Below are positions 1 through 24,215 of a DNA stretch of 64,000 bases, piece after piece (position 1 is the stretch's first letter; every line of letters begins with the position of its first letter). The notes under the pieces were generated by a model. It was given only the letters and a program-made list of their open reading frames with translations. It was not told where the DNA came from and made no database searches. The stretch comes from Escallonia rubra (Eukaryota > Streptophyta > Magnoliopsida > Escalloniales > Escalloniaceae), in contig JAVXUO010003096.1 of the NCBI GenBank assembly GCA_033065855.1, positions 108,257 through 172,256 of the forward strand, written 5' to 3'. A program made the position numbers and the translations under genes.

Positions 1-12903
<12,903 letters not shown>

Positions 12904-13130
12904 GTTTTTCGGTGTGAGAAGCAGCAGCTGCTGCTGTTGAAGTGTACTGTGGAAGGTCTGAGGGATGCGAGAGGAAACCGGTTCTCTGAACTTGCTGTTT
13001 GTTCATATATTCATTCATAGGGCATTTTGGGTTTTGGGCTTTGGGTGTTACATTGGATAATTAGAGTTTTTACTGAATTTTGGACACTCGAAAGCCCAGG
13101 TTCTTTATAATAAGGACCCATGGGCCGTGC
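12904..13130 (-). promoter_or_regulatory. TRM4B upstream region with three site II (TGGGCY) motifs
   Basis: The sequence immediately upstream of the TRM4B ATG carries TGGGCT at 13035-13040, its reverse complement AGCCCA at 13093-13098, and TGGGCC at 13121-13126. Clustered site II motifs are known from promoters of plant translation and ribosome-biogenesis genes and are read by TCP factors, which fits a tRNA-modifying enzyme. No clear TATA box is visible. The function is inferred from motif content only. Confidence 0.5.
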
Positions 13131-13514
13131 ACGCCGCGCTTAAGTTGGACAGGAAACAAAGTTTATGTTGGGTTAAAACGGTGTTTCTTTAACAAAATCA
13201 TTAAAGAAAATTGAAAGTTTGTTGTAGAAAATTGAGAGTTTATCGTGTTGTCTGCCTTGAGGGTTCGTTGCCACCGAAGTTGTGATGCTCAGGAGATTAT
13301 AGCCGCCTGTAAGACCCCGAAGAGGGTGATATCGAGGAAGGGGAGAGGGAGGAGAGGAGAGATGGGTAGATCTAGGCTGCCCATAGTCATTTTATGAAGA
13401 GTTAGTATGTGAGTGTAGAGAGGGAGAAAGAGCCCTTAGATTGTTATGTGACATGAAAATTGGGAGTAAAGAGTGTTGTGTAACATGGCAACATGGGGGT
13501 GTTTATAAGATAAT
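13131..13514. other. Intergenic stretch without recognisable gene
   Basis: Between the TRM4B promoter and the first duplicated block I see only anonymous sequence, with purine-rich GAGAGGGAGGAGAGG at about 13340. No open frame resembles a known protein. Confidence 0.4.
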
Positions 13515-13614
13515 GTCACATGTGTTGCTTTGGCACGTGCGAAAAACCAATAAACATAAGAAACACGTCACTCTTCTTCACACCACTTAAAAAGGAACAC
13601 GTGTCATTAACACG

Positions 13615-13654
<40 letters not shown>

Positions 13655-15140
13655 GCTAATCTCCCAGCTCATAAGTAATAGTCAGGGGTGAAGACATGGA
13701 AAAAATCGTCATGGATGGCTAGGCATATGCTTTAGGGCACGGGATCGACGTGTATTGGCCGCACACTCGTGTCACACCAAATCTCAATATCTTTAAGATT
13801 CCCTGGGTAAGGCCATGTGGCTAATCAAAAATACTTGACATGTGTGAGGTACCACCAAAGTACCCCACTTCTATATTTAATTAGCCCCTGCATGCCATCA
13901 ACATTTAGGCTAAATATTGCCCATCACAGCAGGTGTTGCTAAATGCATGATTATGCAATGGAATTTACATCTACTTCTGCTTGCAGTAGGATACAGTAGC
14001 CTCTCAAAAGATTACTTGTCACTTTCAGGTTTAATTGCACCTAGCACCTTCATCATTGGGACCAATTGCACCTGGCACCTTGAAGTTTCAACTTTAGCCA
14101 ACATCCAAGACTTGCGAAGTCGTAATTTCTAACACTAAATGACGGTCAAAATGGCCCTTGACCGCACGTCTGTTTGTTTCTAAGGACAAAATGGTTACTT
14201 TGCTTATCTGACATGGCATCCATGTCACCTCCACATGGCACCAACATTAGACACATCAAAGCCTTCTCATCATGTTCCTCCAACAGCCACAATTCACTCC
14301 CATTCCCCTCCAATGGCTACATCATACAATATGTGTAATATATACATGTATACAAACATACACATTGTATACTGAAAATAACTGCCATACACTGTATGAA
14401 AAAATAGCTAGAGCTCCAAGAAATGAAAGTCGAAGCTACAGGCATTTTTGTTGCTTTAGCACACGTGGGAACAATTAATAAGCATAAGAAACACGTCAGA
14501 TGTTTTAATACTACCTAAAGTGTAAGACGAGTCATTAACACACACACACATACTTAATATCTCTCTCTCTCTCTAACACACACGTGCGCCCCCCCCCCCC
14601 CCCCCCAGTCTCTTAGCTTGTGGGTAATAGCAATCATGAAATGATAGAAGAACAGTACTACATGGCTCGACATACTCTTCGGGGTGCGGGATCGCTCAGT
14701 ATTGACCCCACAATTGACATATCTTTATTTATTTATTGTTTACAAGGGAAAGAAAATTGACATTTCCTCATGAACTATCAAATCACAACCTCCTTAAGAT
14801 ACCCAAGTGAGGCCATGTGGCTAATCCTACACGCGTGACCACTTCAACATTTAGCTCCCTGCAGCACTTAGGCGAGGGGGGCAAAGTGCATTTACCCCAT
14901 ATTGTTATTAGGTGGGATGTTGCTAAATGCATGATCATGGAATGAAGCTTGCATCTACCACTGCTTGTAGTAGGATACAGTAGCATGTCAAATGGTGAGT
15001 TGTCGCTTTGGGGTTTAATTGCACCCAGCATCTTGAAGTTTTAACTTTGACATCCCGCACGTAGAACTTAAGTCAGTCTCGAGCACCAAATGACAGTCAA
15101 AATGATCATTGACCACATGTCTGCCAGTTTTTATTACTAC
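13515..15140. repeat. Diverged direct duplication, two copies of about 0.7 kb
   Basis: Copy 1 (about 13515-14180) and copy 2 (about 14447-15140) share blocks in the same order. Examples are the stretch around AAACACGTCA followed by a CT or CA/CT microsatellite, the block GGCCATGTGGCTAATC (13812 and 14812), the block GTTGCTAAATGCATGAT (13933 and 14920), and the block with AGGATACAGTAGC. Spacing drifts from about 930 to 990 bp because of indels. Both copies contain the phrase TTTAATTGCACC..GCA. No transposase or gene was recognised; it may be a repeated non-autonomous element. Confidence 0.65.
13619..13652. repeat. (CT)n microsatellite
   Basis: Uninterrupted CT dinucleotide run of about 34 bp in copy 1 of the direct duplication. 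The equivalent place in copy 2 (14560-14574) has a shorter CT run and a poly-C tract. Confidence 0.9.
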
Positions 15141-15338
15141 TTGACAACAAGGATGCCCGAGTTGTTACCCTTGACCTGAATGATTTATTGATCTACTGTT
15201 CTTGCCTCATGGCCCGTGATTCAGATACCTAAAAGAGCATGGCAGGTGGTGATGGTGCGGCTAGGCGCCTGCAATATGCTGAGAGCAATGTCTACTGATG
15301 GAGAAAAAAGTGACAGCATTAATAGTGGGGGAAGTTAA

Positions 15339-15494
15339 ATGGTGTCACAAGCAGGCAATCAACCTTCATTGTTCATAGATGATCACCCCAGCATTTTTAG
15401 GACAGATTGCACGTCTAGTGGTAGCCACGAGCTTCTCTTTCGACCCTTGGCTTTCCAACCTGGTGATTCCGACATTATCCTAATATCTGCTTAG
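15339..15494 (+). other. Short open frame with protein-like composition, unidentified
   Basis: A 51-codon frame runs from ATG at 15339 to TAG at 15492 and reads as mixed-composition protein ending LLFRPLAFQPGDSDIILISA. Directly upstream in another frame is IPKRAWQVVMVRLGACNMLR, ending at a TAA at 15335. Both look more like real protein than the surrounding AT-rich sequence, and a splice acceptor-like TTTTTAG lies at about 15402. I do not recognise the family. This could be the 3' end of a decayed gene or chance; no 5' exons were found. Confidence 0.2.
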
Positions 15495-16001
15495 AAGAGT
15501 GATTTGCTGCCATTTTTAAAAGAAACAGTTGAATGTGCTCTTCTCGTACGGTTGCCGTACTCAACTCGGCAAGCTCTTACAGTCTTTTTCCTTACGCACT
15601 GGCTGACTGTAGTCCCTCTTATAGAGAATCAAATCGTGCCTTCTGTTGTTTAATTTACTTGCACCTGTGCTTTTCAAGATGGAATATTCATTCTTCTGTG
15701 AGTTATCATCTACTGAGCTCCTATTCTAAAAATTAGAACTGGAAACCAAGAGTTCTTCACTTCTGTTAAATTGTGCCTTCTTATTTCATGTGCTCACTTG
15801 TCATTCCTATGTAACACTCGTACATTGTCCTGGAATTCGTAGCATATATTATTTTATTAGATCAAGATTGGTAGAAAGTAGTGATCATATTGCTTTCAAG
15901 AACTTGCCTAAAAAATGGCATGTGCTCTCGTATGAAATGGGATGAACTGAAATGCACATGTCATTTACTATGTTGGTTATGATTAATGTGCTTTTAGAGT
16001 A
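15495..16001. other. Intergenic, AT-rich, no gene seen
   Basis: Anonymous AT-rich sequence leading to the LTR-element boundary at 16002. No coding similarity is recognisable on either strand. Confidence 0.4.
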
Positions 16002-16960
16002 TGATACGAAGGAAAAGTGGGTTCGTAGTTACCTGGAGATGCCACAAAAGATGCAGTCAGAGTCAGCTGCCAAATATACAAAGTAGGACACAGTGAGGGT
16101 GGAGTAAAGGTGGAGAGCAAGCCTTCCCAGACGAGCCGTGAGGAAAGGCAGTGCTGTGGAGACGAGGCCGAGACGAATATGGCCGACAGTCCAAACTAGG
16201 GTCCAAGCCAGGGTCCAATGTCACGGTTGATGTTATGTCCAATGTCAGGGTCCGACTATGTTTCTCTCTGGAATTCAGTAGCTCTAGATTCTAGAGTGAG
16301 AAAGTGATTTTGTGAGAATGAGAACAGTTCCAAAATGAATTCCAAAGTCAAAAATTATGCATGTGTCATCAATTGCCACATGTCATCCCCCAGGCGTGTC
16401 ATGTCACCAGGGGTTCCACAAACACCGGTACTCTATTTGGACTGTCGGTTCATATATTCGCGTTGCCTGCCACACACAGTGTCGCTTTGCCTTTCTGAAA
16501 AGACAAACCACACAGCGTCGGCATGATCAGAGTAAGCCATTGCCCTAGCCACCGATCCAGTCCAGGCCCTTACTGAATCCCACAAGGGTGCGTTGAGAGA
16601 CGCAGAGAGAACTTGACAGCGGTGAGGGAGGGTCCATGTGCCCAACTGTCAGGCCGACTAGGCACGATATCCTCCAGAGACCTGCTTATGTCTCGGAGTG
16701 ACTCAGGGCTCATCGTCATGGGGGCACCGATGATCACCAGTAACGTGAGTGCGACGTGGTCACAGCTTAGGCGTGCCTAGTGTCATGTAAGTCGCCCTAG
16801 GCGGAGATAGCTTTTGTGGTAGCGAGTCTATCCTGCTACGAAGGGTCCTCATGCTGGAGCGGTGCGAATGGAGCCCCTCGTAATGCTGCACACTTCAGAG
16901 ATTGGGTCGAAGCATATTTCACGTCCATGGCGGGGGCTCATGGTTTAGTGAATATGTGAG
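16002..16960 (-). repeat. Left (3') LTR copy of the 16-21 kb element
   Basis: Direct match to 18991-20150 at perhaps 80% by eye, beginning TGATACGAAGG against TGATGCCAAGG in the other copy. A further partial copy of its distal block (GCGACGTGGTCACA...GCTGCACAC) follows at 16982-17128. No certain 5-bp target duplication was found. Confidence 0.65.
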
Positions 16961-17496
16961 GGCACCGACTGATAAGATGAATGCGACGTGGTCACAACTC
17001 AGGCATGCCAAGTGTCATGCAAGCCACCCCAGGCAAAGATAGCTTCTGTGGTAGTGAGTTTATCCCTTATGAAGGGTCCTCATGCCGGAGCACTACGAGC
17101 AGAGCCCCTCGGAATGCTGCACACCCCCTGTGGGGTGGGCCGCCTTCCCTCAAAGGGGGTGGGCCACCTTCCCTCATCGATGGGTCAGTGTGTTCCCTTC
17201 CCCCAGCCTTCTCACTCACCCACTAATGCACACCCTCTTTTGCACTCAGCCAAATGCAATAAGAATATCGCCCGCTATCGCCAGCGCGCTATCTCCTCGA
17301 TGTCCGCTAGCGGCGCATGGTAAACGGTAGATGTGTGCATCTAAGTCTGAACACATGGGTTAACGTGTTCAAATTCTTGACAGGCAAAGGACTAAGGAGA
17401 GCCTTTATGTACCCAAGCAAGGCAAAGTAGCAAATCCACAAACTAACTCCTGCCCCCGGTATGACGCCCACTTCCGTGCCAGCCGTCTCTCGCGCC

Positions 17497-18512
17497 CATG
17501 TTATTAAAAGCGCTGCGCCTAGGCTCACCCTCAGCGCCTCGCCTAGGCCTAGGCGCAGCGCGTTCAAGGAGGCGCGCGCCTCGTGCGCCCAGGCGCTAGG
17601 CGCGCCGCGGCGGTGGAGGCGCCAAGCTAGGCGCAGCCTGTGTAGCCGTTGGATTTTCGTGGTGTGGGCCGTCGATTACCAAGTCAAAACCCCATTTCTG
17701 ATTCACCCAAATCAATTCAAGACCTTCCTGTGTTGTCTCTCTCAGTGTCCTCACGGTCTCTCACCTCGCGACCAAGACCCAAATCAGTTCGTCGCCGTCG
17801 ATCTTGCGCATCTCCCGTCTCGTCTAAGCTCGCCGGCGCATCTCCCGTTTCCGCTCACCGGCGCATCTTCCCATCTGCTCTCCAGTCGCTGCGCTGCTTC
17901 AGCCGCCCGCACGGCCGCACCTCAGTTGCCGGTCCCCTTCGCAGCTGCTGTTCCGGCTGCTCCGCAGGTTTGTCTTAAGATTTGGGCTGTTGGGGTGATC
18001 TTATTGTTCTTGTTGTTTCCTTACCACCCGCTGATGAGAAATGTAATGTGTTGCGATTTGCGAACTTGCTGTTGCGTAATGTAATGTGTTGAGAAATGTT
18101 CTTGTTTGATTTCTAAAACATAGTATGTTGCGAACTTGTTGTTGCGCTAGCTTATGTTTAATGTTTCTCTTTGCTCAATAAATGCATATGTCGTCTTGTT
18201 GTGCTAAAAAAGAGAGAGAGAGAGAGAGAGAGAGAATGAGGGCAATTAATCAACGGGAGGACCACCGAATAGAAGGGAAATAATTGTACCAGAACATTGG
18301 CTCATTTGCTTTGATCGGAGAAATTGAAAACTAGGTAAAAATAAAATTAACGTTTCTCTGATTTTTTTTGACGTAATTTTATTATTTTAATGCACTATTA
18401 TTATTTATTTTTAATATTGCGTCTCGCTTCGAAAAGGCGCGCGCCTGCGCCTTGCGCCTAGGCTCCAGGGACCTTTTGCGCCTTAAGTACGCCTGCGCCT
18501 TTAATAACACTG
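17497..18512. mobile_element. Non-autonomous hAT element
   Basis: The element is bounded by a perfect 8-bp direct repeat CTCGCGCC (17489-17496 and 18513-18520), the hAT target size. The left end reads CATGTTATTAAAAGCGC and the reverse complement of the right end reads CAGTGTTATTAAAGGCGC. Subterminal GGCGC/GCGCCTAGGC motifs repeat in both orientations near each end, as in many plant hAT elements. The middle is a C-rich block, with an open frame of 207 codons beginning at 17461 that is low-complexity and starts outside the element, so I do not call it a gene. A 26-bp AG microsatellite is at 18210-18235. Confidence 0.88.
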
Positions 18513-18990
18513 CTCGCGCCCATGTGCCACTTCCATAACATGCGCCCCTAGCACTAGGTATTATTCTGCGATAGCCGTCACCCGTGCCCATGCGCCACTT
18601 CCATGACATGTGCCCCTAGCACCATGTATTATCTCGCTACAGAGGTCGCTGCGCCCACGCACCACTTTCATGCCTCGTGCCGTTGGCACCGTGCCCATGC
18701 GCCACTCTCATGTTACGTGCCCCCGGGCACCACACAACTCATTCACCATACCATGTGCCCCCGCGATGGACGTGGAACATGCGGTTGCAGTGGTTGGTGG
18801 CTAGTCTTGGAGTTGTATGGCACTGGTTTCTTCATGGTCGCCGATGGGGTCTTCTTCTTGTACAGTAGGGTTGAGGCCTTGAATGGTCATCCTTGTAGCT
18901 CCCTGTTGTACAGGCATGATGCCTAAGTGTGGAAGACACGTGGACTGCAATACGATGCTCACCTCCCCAGCGGAGTCGCCAAAATGATGC

Positions 18991-20150
18991 CAAGGAAAGT
19001 GGGTTCGTACCTACGTGGATGTGCCATAAAGGATGCAGTCCGAGTCAGCTGCCAGATGTACAAAGTGAGAGATGGTGAGGGTGGAGTAAGGGTAGAGAGC
19101 AAGGCTTCTTAGACAGGCCGTAAGGAGTGGCAATGCTATGGAGACAAGGCGGAGATGAATATGGCCGGCAGTCGACAGTCCAAGCTAGGGTCCAAGTCAG
19201 GGTCCAATTTGTGTTTCTCTCTCTAAAATTTTAGAGCTTTTGGATTCTAGAGTGAGAAAGTGATTTTGTCAAAATGAGAGAATTCTGTTGAAATGAAATC
19301 CAAAGTCCACTATTTATAGGGAAAAGTGTGCATGTGTCATCAGGCTGACACGTGTCATCCCCTGGGAGTGACACGTCACCAGGGGTCCAAAATTATCGGT
19401 TCTCCATTGGAATGTCGGTTCCCAAATTCGTGTTGCCTGCCCCACATAGTGTCGCTCTACCTGTCTAAGAAGACTGACCACACAGCTGCGGCATGATTAG
19501 AGTAATCCCGTTGCCCTAGCCACCGGTCCAAGCCTTTACTGAATCCATAGGGGTGCGTCAAAAGACGTAGAGAGAACCTGACAACGGTGAGGAAAGGTCT
19601 CTGTGACCAACTGCCAGGCGGACTAGGCACAATGCCCTCCAAAGACATGTTCCCGTCTGGGAGTCACCAGGGAGTCATCGTCCGGGGGCACCGATGATCA
19701 CCGGTAACATAAGTGGACGTGGTCGCATCTCAAACGTGCCTAGTGTCATGCAAGTCACCTCAGGCGACGATAGATTCTGTGGTAGCGAGCCTATCCCGCT
19801 GCGAAGGGTTCTCATACCGGAGTACTACGAGCGGAACCCCCAAGAATGGTGGCGACGATGGCTTCTGTCGTAGCACTACGAGTGGAGCCCTCCGGAATGG
19901 AGGCGGCTATAGCTTTATGGTAGCGAGTCTATCCCGCTATGAAGGGTCCTCGTGCCAGAGCACTACGAGCAGAGCCCCCTCGAAATGGAGGCGGCGATAG
20001 CTTCTATGGTAGCGAGCCTATCCCGCTGCGAAGGGTCTTTTTGCCTGAGCACTACAAGTGGAGCCCCTCAGAATGCTGCACACTCTGGAGAGTGGGTCGA
20101 AGCATGTTCCACATCCGTGGCTGGGGCGCATGGTGTGGTGAATGAGTGTG
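18991..20150 (-). repeat. Right (5') LTR copy of the 16-21 kb element
   Basis: Matches 16002-16960 and carries a minus-strand TATA box at about 19312-19321. Its left edge is fixed by the adjacent primer-binding site. The LTR probably continues through the minisatellite-like blocks at 20160-20960. Confidence 0.65.
19755..20075. repeat. Tandem repeat of about 100 bp in the right LTR, three to four units
   Basis: Repeated phrases GGTAGCGAGCCTATCCCGCT, GAAGGGTCCT and GAGCACTACGAGCGGAGCCC recur at about 19781, 19919 and 20010, with a shortened unit in between. The left LTR carries fewer units of the same phrase (16820 and 17050). Confidence 0.75.
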
Positions 20151-20779
20151 ATGCCCGGGGCATGTAACATGATTGTGGTGCATAGGCACGGAGCCTACAG
20201 CACGAGACATGATTGTGGCGCATGGGCGCAGAGCCTACATCACGAGACATGATTGTGGCGCATGGGCGCAGAGCCTATAGCACGAGACATGATTGAGGCG
20301 CATGGGCGCGGTGCCAACGGTACGAGACATGATTATGGCGCATGGGCGCGGCAACCCCTGTCGCGAGATAATACCTGGTGCTGGTGACACATGTCATGGA
20401 AGTGGTGCATGGGCGCGGCGACGGCCGTCGCGAGACAATACCTGGTGCCGGGGGGACATGTGATGGAAGTGGCGCATGGACGCGGTGAAATGTGTATGGT
20501 GTCGGAGGCACGGTATTGTGACAGAGGGCCTGAGGGCACGGCTGTATCAGCGGCGCGGTGCATGGGCGCAGCGGAGTCTACGTGAATGGCGTACAGACGC
20601 GCGTGTCGGGGGTTGCGGAGTCAACGCGCGGGGACGAGGGACGGGCAACGGTGCGCGGCCGCGAGCAACGGTTGTCACGACGACGGCGCACGGGACAACG
20701 GGTGTCGTACGCTCGCGGGTGATAGGTGAGCATCGCGGACATATTGCTCGAATGAGTAAAGGAAAGATGGCCGCGAGCC

Positions 20780-20960
20780 CCCAAGGTAGGGGTGGCCGAC
20801 CCCCCCCCCCCTTTAAAAAGGGTGGCCAACCCCCCTTTAAGGGGGTGGCCGACATTCCCCCTCCCCTCCCCTCCCCCTAAAGGAGGTGGCCGACCCCCTC
20901 TTTTAAAGGAGGTGGCCGACCCGACCCCCCTTTAAGGGAGGTGGCCGACCCCCTTCAGGG
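20780..20960. repeat. GGTGGCCGACCCCC minisatellite
   Basis: About six imperfect units of GGTGGCCGACCCCC joined by CTTTAAAGGG-type spacers, each partly self-complementary. A shorter related run lies at 17125-17175 (GGGTGGGCC), which suggests that the array belongs to the LTR element. Confidence 0.75.
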
Positions 20961-21220
20961 ATGAGTCGCGCCAAGTCCACTTTTGCATATTTTTCTAAGT
21001 CTTAGTGGAGCCAAAGTCACTACATTGTTGACACAAAAATAAATTTATTCATGAATTTCCGCGAAAAGTCAAAGAAAATGCATGTGACTTGAGCGTGCGC
21101 ATTTTGACCGGTTTGAAAGCGTTGAAAAATTGACCGTTGAATATGTGACGTGTCGTGCAAAACGGGAGCCCTGGTGGGCTCTTGAGTGCGACCAAAGTAG
21201 GTTGGGAACATATGTATTGC

Positions 21221-23172
21221 AAGAAAACCACGACACTCAACCAACATTTAGATCGTGCTCAATTCAACTTATCTGATTTGACCATTGCCCAAAAGGAGCA
21301 TTAAGTTTAAGTTACCACTTCTCATGCATTGTTGGTACAGTAAGTAGTTGTCCCCAAGTGCCTTCATTCTCGAGACATGGGAAGAACATAATTTTAATTT
21401 CTTCCAATTAAATTGCAGTGTCATTTCCGGAGCCTGACCCCACCCCTTGGAGCTTACCATTTTGACCGATGCTTCGCTTTCCATATGCTCTTCTCGTAGA
21501 GCAATTATGAAAGGCAGTATTTTTTCAATTGGTAGATGTAATTATCACATAAATTCCTAATGCACCTATAGAGTGTGGAAAATATGGATGATCAAGATGA
21601 TGCCATACAATTCCACGAACTTATCCTCTATTTTTAAATGGTTGAAAACGGCCACTTTGAAATTAGCTAAAGAAGACTAATTGAGACCTCAAAAGCGACG
21701 GTGGCCTAGTGGCGCAAAGTTTTATTTCTTTTGCTCCACAGGGACCTGGATCTCATTAGTGGCCTTTGACACATTTTCCCTTATAAGTAAATATTGCATG
21801 ATTTCGAACTATTGGTACCGATCATTTAGGACGAGATGAAGAACGATTGGTTCGATACAAGAACACAACAAGATGAATACCAAATGGCCGGGATCCTTAA
21901 ATTTATGCTTGACTTTGGAATTGAAACCATTAGGCTAAATGCGGGTGCTGCAATTCAGCAATATTGCTAAACTGCATATTTCTTTATGGGCAGAGGTCCA
22001 TCACAGAGATGGTGTACTTGGATTAGACAGTGGTCCACGTACAAGAGGGAGAACCAGACCGGAGGAGGTCCCCTACATGCCATACAAGCAGGCAGCAGCA
22101 GGTACTGCTACACGTTCTTACGGTACATGCACCACCGGGGTCCTCGTGTTGACAGATGGTCTATCATCATCATAGTCCTTGTTCAGATGACCTAATGTGC
22201 TTGCAAAATAATGCACTGCTACTACTGTGCGATACTGATGCAATAACTTCTACAAAAACAAAACTTTTATAAGGTGAAACTAAGTTCCATCTACAAAATC
22301 AAAGTCTTTTGATGAATTTAGAGATGACCTACTGTACTTGTGTTGCGATAAAGTTAGGCGTTGATATTGTGTAACACCATCTCCATAACTTCTTTGAAAC
22401 AAAGCTTTTATAAGGTGAACCTAAGTTTCACCTACAAAATCAAGTATTTTTATGAAGTCAGAGATGACCTAATGTCCATGCGTTACGATAAAGTTACGCG
22501 TTGTTATTATGCGATATCGTCCCGATACTCTAAAACAAAACTTTTATAAATCAAACATAAGTTTCATCCGCAAAATCAAAGTGTTTGATGAATTTAGAAG
22601 TCAACCTTAGAAGAAAGTGGTAACACTCTCAGCACTAATTACTTAATACTTTGACTCCTTATCCCTTTGAGTAAATGAACAGAAGTGTCACATTATATGG
22701 AAGGCAGTAATCATATTGACTTATCCTATCCAAACAAGGGAGAGTATTTGCCTATTTTCAGTATTTTGGCCTTTCAAACCGTGCTCTTCACTAAATTCGT
22801 TGTGTTTTGTGTAAAAGATGTACTTGAAATTCTTTAAATATGTAAGTGATGCCGATAGACATAAAAAAGATATTTAGTGTCCCGTTGATTTGTTATTTTG
22901 TGTGCACAAAAAAAAAAAATTAGATTGATTCGGCCTAACACGAGAGTCTCTTAGATTCGAAATCTTTCATTTCAAAATTTCACCTAATTTTTTTGTTTAC
23001 AAAAAGAGTAATTTCCTGTTTGCCGTTTGAGTTTGCATCTTTAACCCACTAAGTTCTTTTTCCCCTTTTTTAGTACCTACTAAGTCCGTATGATAAAATT
23101 ATGTGTCATGTGAATCTTCCGCACATTTTTTGGACAGAAGGCGTCAAACGTGTCCAAACGGACTAAATGGCA
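21221..23172. repeat. Duplicated segment, copy A
   Basis: Nearly 2 kb aligns in order with 47780-49770 (copy B), starting at AGAAAACCACGACACTCAAC in both. Shared blocks include GTTGTCCCC, CATTCTCGAGACATGGGAAG, the GGTCCATCACA..TGGTGTACTTGGATTAG region and ACAGATGGTCTATCATCATC. Copy A has an extra block of about 130 bp at 21718-21850 and a three-fold local repeat at 22255-22600. Frames read in both copies (for example the minus frame near 21269-21484) are conserved in places but match no family I recognise. Confidence 0.85.
22255..22600. repeat. Local triplication inside copy A, unit about 140 bp
   Basis: The phrase ACTTTTATAAGG followed by AAGTTTCA, CTACAAAATCAA and GATGACCTA recurs from about 22258, 22403 and 22543. 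Copy B has a single equivalent (49095-49160), so the triplication arose after the A/B duplication or was lost in B. Confidence 0.75.
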
Positions 23173-23188
23173 ACGGTAGGATTGGAAG
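23001..23188 (+). mobile_element. MULE-like terminal repeat interrupted by an LTR element
   Basis: The stretch AAAAAGAGTAATTTCCTG..GTCAAACGTGTCC matches both ends of the MULE at 49637-51013. The LTR element with target ATCAC begins within this sequence at 23194. The other end of this MULE copy was not found to the right of 32702. Confidence 0.6.
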
Positions 23189-23193
23189 ATCAC

Positions 23194-23575
23194 TGTTGCT
23201 GCTAAAAATATGCTCCACGTATGTTCTGGAATCCTAACCTGGACCGAAGACCTGCAAGACAAAAAAATGAGTGATCGTCGGGTGGGGTTTCCAGCGGAAA
23301 ACTCTCTGATACTTAAGTCAGAGCGCAGCTACAGAATAATAACTCTGAAAAAGCATGAATTGTGTAATTCCCTCATACTTGGGGGTAGCCCATTTTATAT
23401 AGCTTTAGGAGGAGAGTCCTAGTAGGACTGGGCCGTGGGCTAGATGTGTTAGGATTGCGTTAGGATTCTCGAGGATCACGTCACAATCTCTGATAAGATA
23501 ATTATCGGTCTCCCAGTTTGATTGGGATTGCCGGGTATTCTCCAATTTATTAGGAGTTATATTTGAATTATATCA
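23194..23575 (-). repeat. 3' LTR of the LARD element
   Basis: 382 bp, TG..CA ends, aligning with 32317-32697. A TATA-like TATATAAA (minus strand, about 23393-23400) lies inside. Confidence 0.88.
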
Positions 23576-23732
23576 TAAGCCCCCACTTCTTTGGCCAAAA
23601 TGTTTGGCTGAGGAAGTTTATACCTGGTGTCTCGAGACACGCATCAGATTTGTAAGGGATTCTCCATCTACTTGTAGGGGTAATAATATTTCTCTCCTCC
23701 ATGTGCTCGGACCTAAGCTATTAGGAGCTTAA

Positions 23733-24204
23733 TGTCACGGACCGAACTTCCCTAAGCCGAAACCGTGCGGCACTTAGCGGACAAGCCCCTTGCTTGTGCT
23801 AAGTCAGCCTTCCACTCGGGCTGGGCGATACTAGGTGCGAACACACCAAGAAGAACACGAGAAAGAGTTTGGGAGAATGTATGCTTGTATTGCTTGTGTA
23901 CAAGAATACTTGTGTGTTTTGGCCAAGTGAGACCTCAGCTATTTATACTAGTCCACCTCCTTAATGGACGGTGCAGATACATTCCATCATACGGATCCTA
24001 TTTCGCTTCTAGAATTCTCTAGATCTGTACAAGGTTCTCTACTATTCTAGAATCTTCTAGAACTATCTCTTATGTACAAGAAGAGTGTAGAACATTCTGG
24101 AGACTTTGCCCAGTCATCGCCTCGTAAGCGTCCTCGTATGCATCCATTAGGTGCCTGCATGGCGTTTCTTCTAAAATTAGCCTCCATATAAAAAGTGCGG
24201 GAGA
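23733..24204 (-). repeat. 3' LTR of the chromovirus
   Basis: 472 bp, aligns with 28143-28640. A minus-strand TATA-like AGTATAAATAGC is at about 23939-23950. Confidence 0.9.
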
Positions 24205-24215
24205 TTCTCCCCCAC

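Larger units (their letters stand above)
16002..20960 (-). mobile_element. Non-coding LTR-retroelement remnant (LARD-like), rearranged
   Basis: Two long direct copies, about 16002-16960 and 18991-20150, align block by block (GGATGCAGTC..GTCAGCTGCC, GGGTCCAAG, TAGAGTGAGAAAGTGATTTTG, CACCGATGATCACC, CGAAGCAT). They are the two LTRs. Next to the right copy, 18967-18990 read on the minus strand gives TTGGCGACTCCGCTGGGGA, a typical primer-binding site, so the element points left. A TATA-like CTATAAATAG (minus, about 19312-19321) lies in the right LTR. The interior has no gag or pol. It is broken and internally rearranged, and old; the right boundary is uncertain (20150 to 20960). Confidence 0.7.

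Noticed and set aside
17461-18084. 207-codon open frame on plus strand
   Set aside because: It starts outside and runs across the border of the hAT element, is Arg/Ala/Pro/Ser-rich by base composition, and has no recognisable domain.
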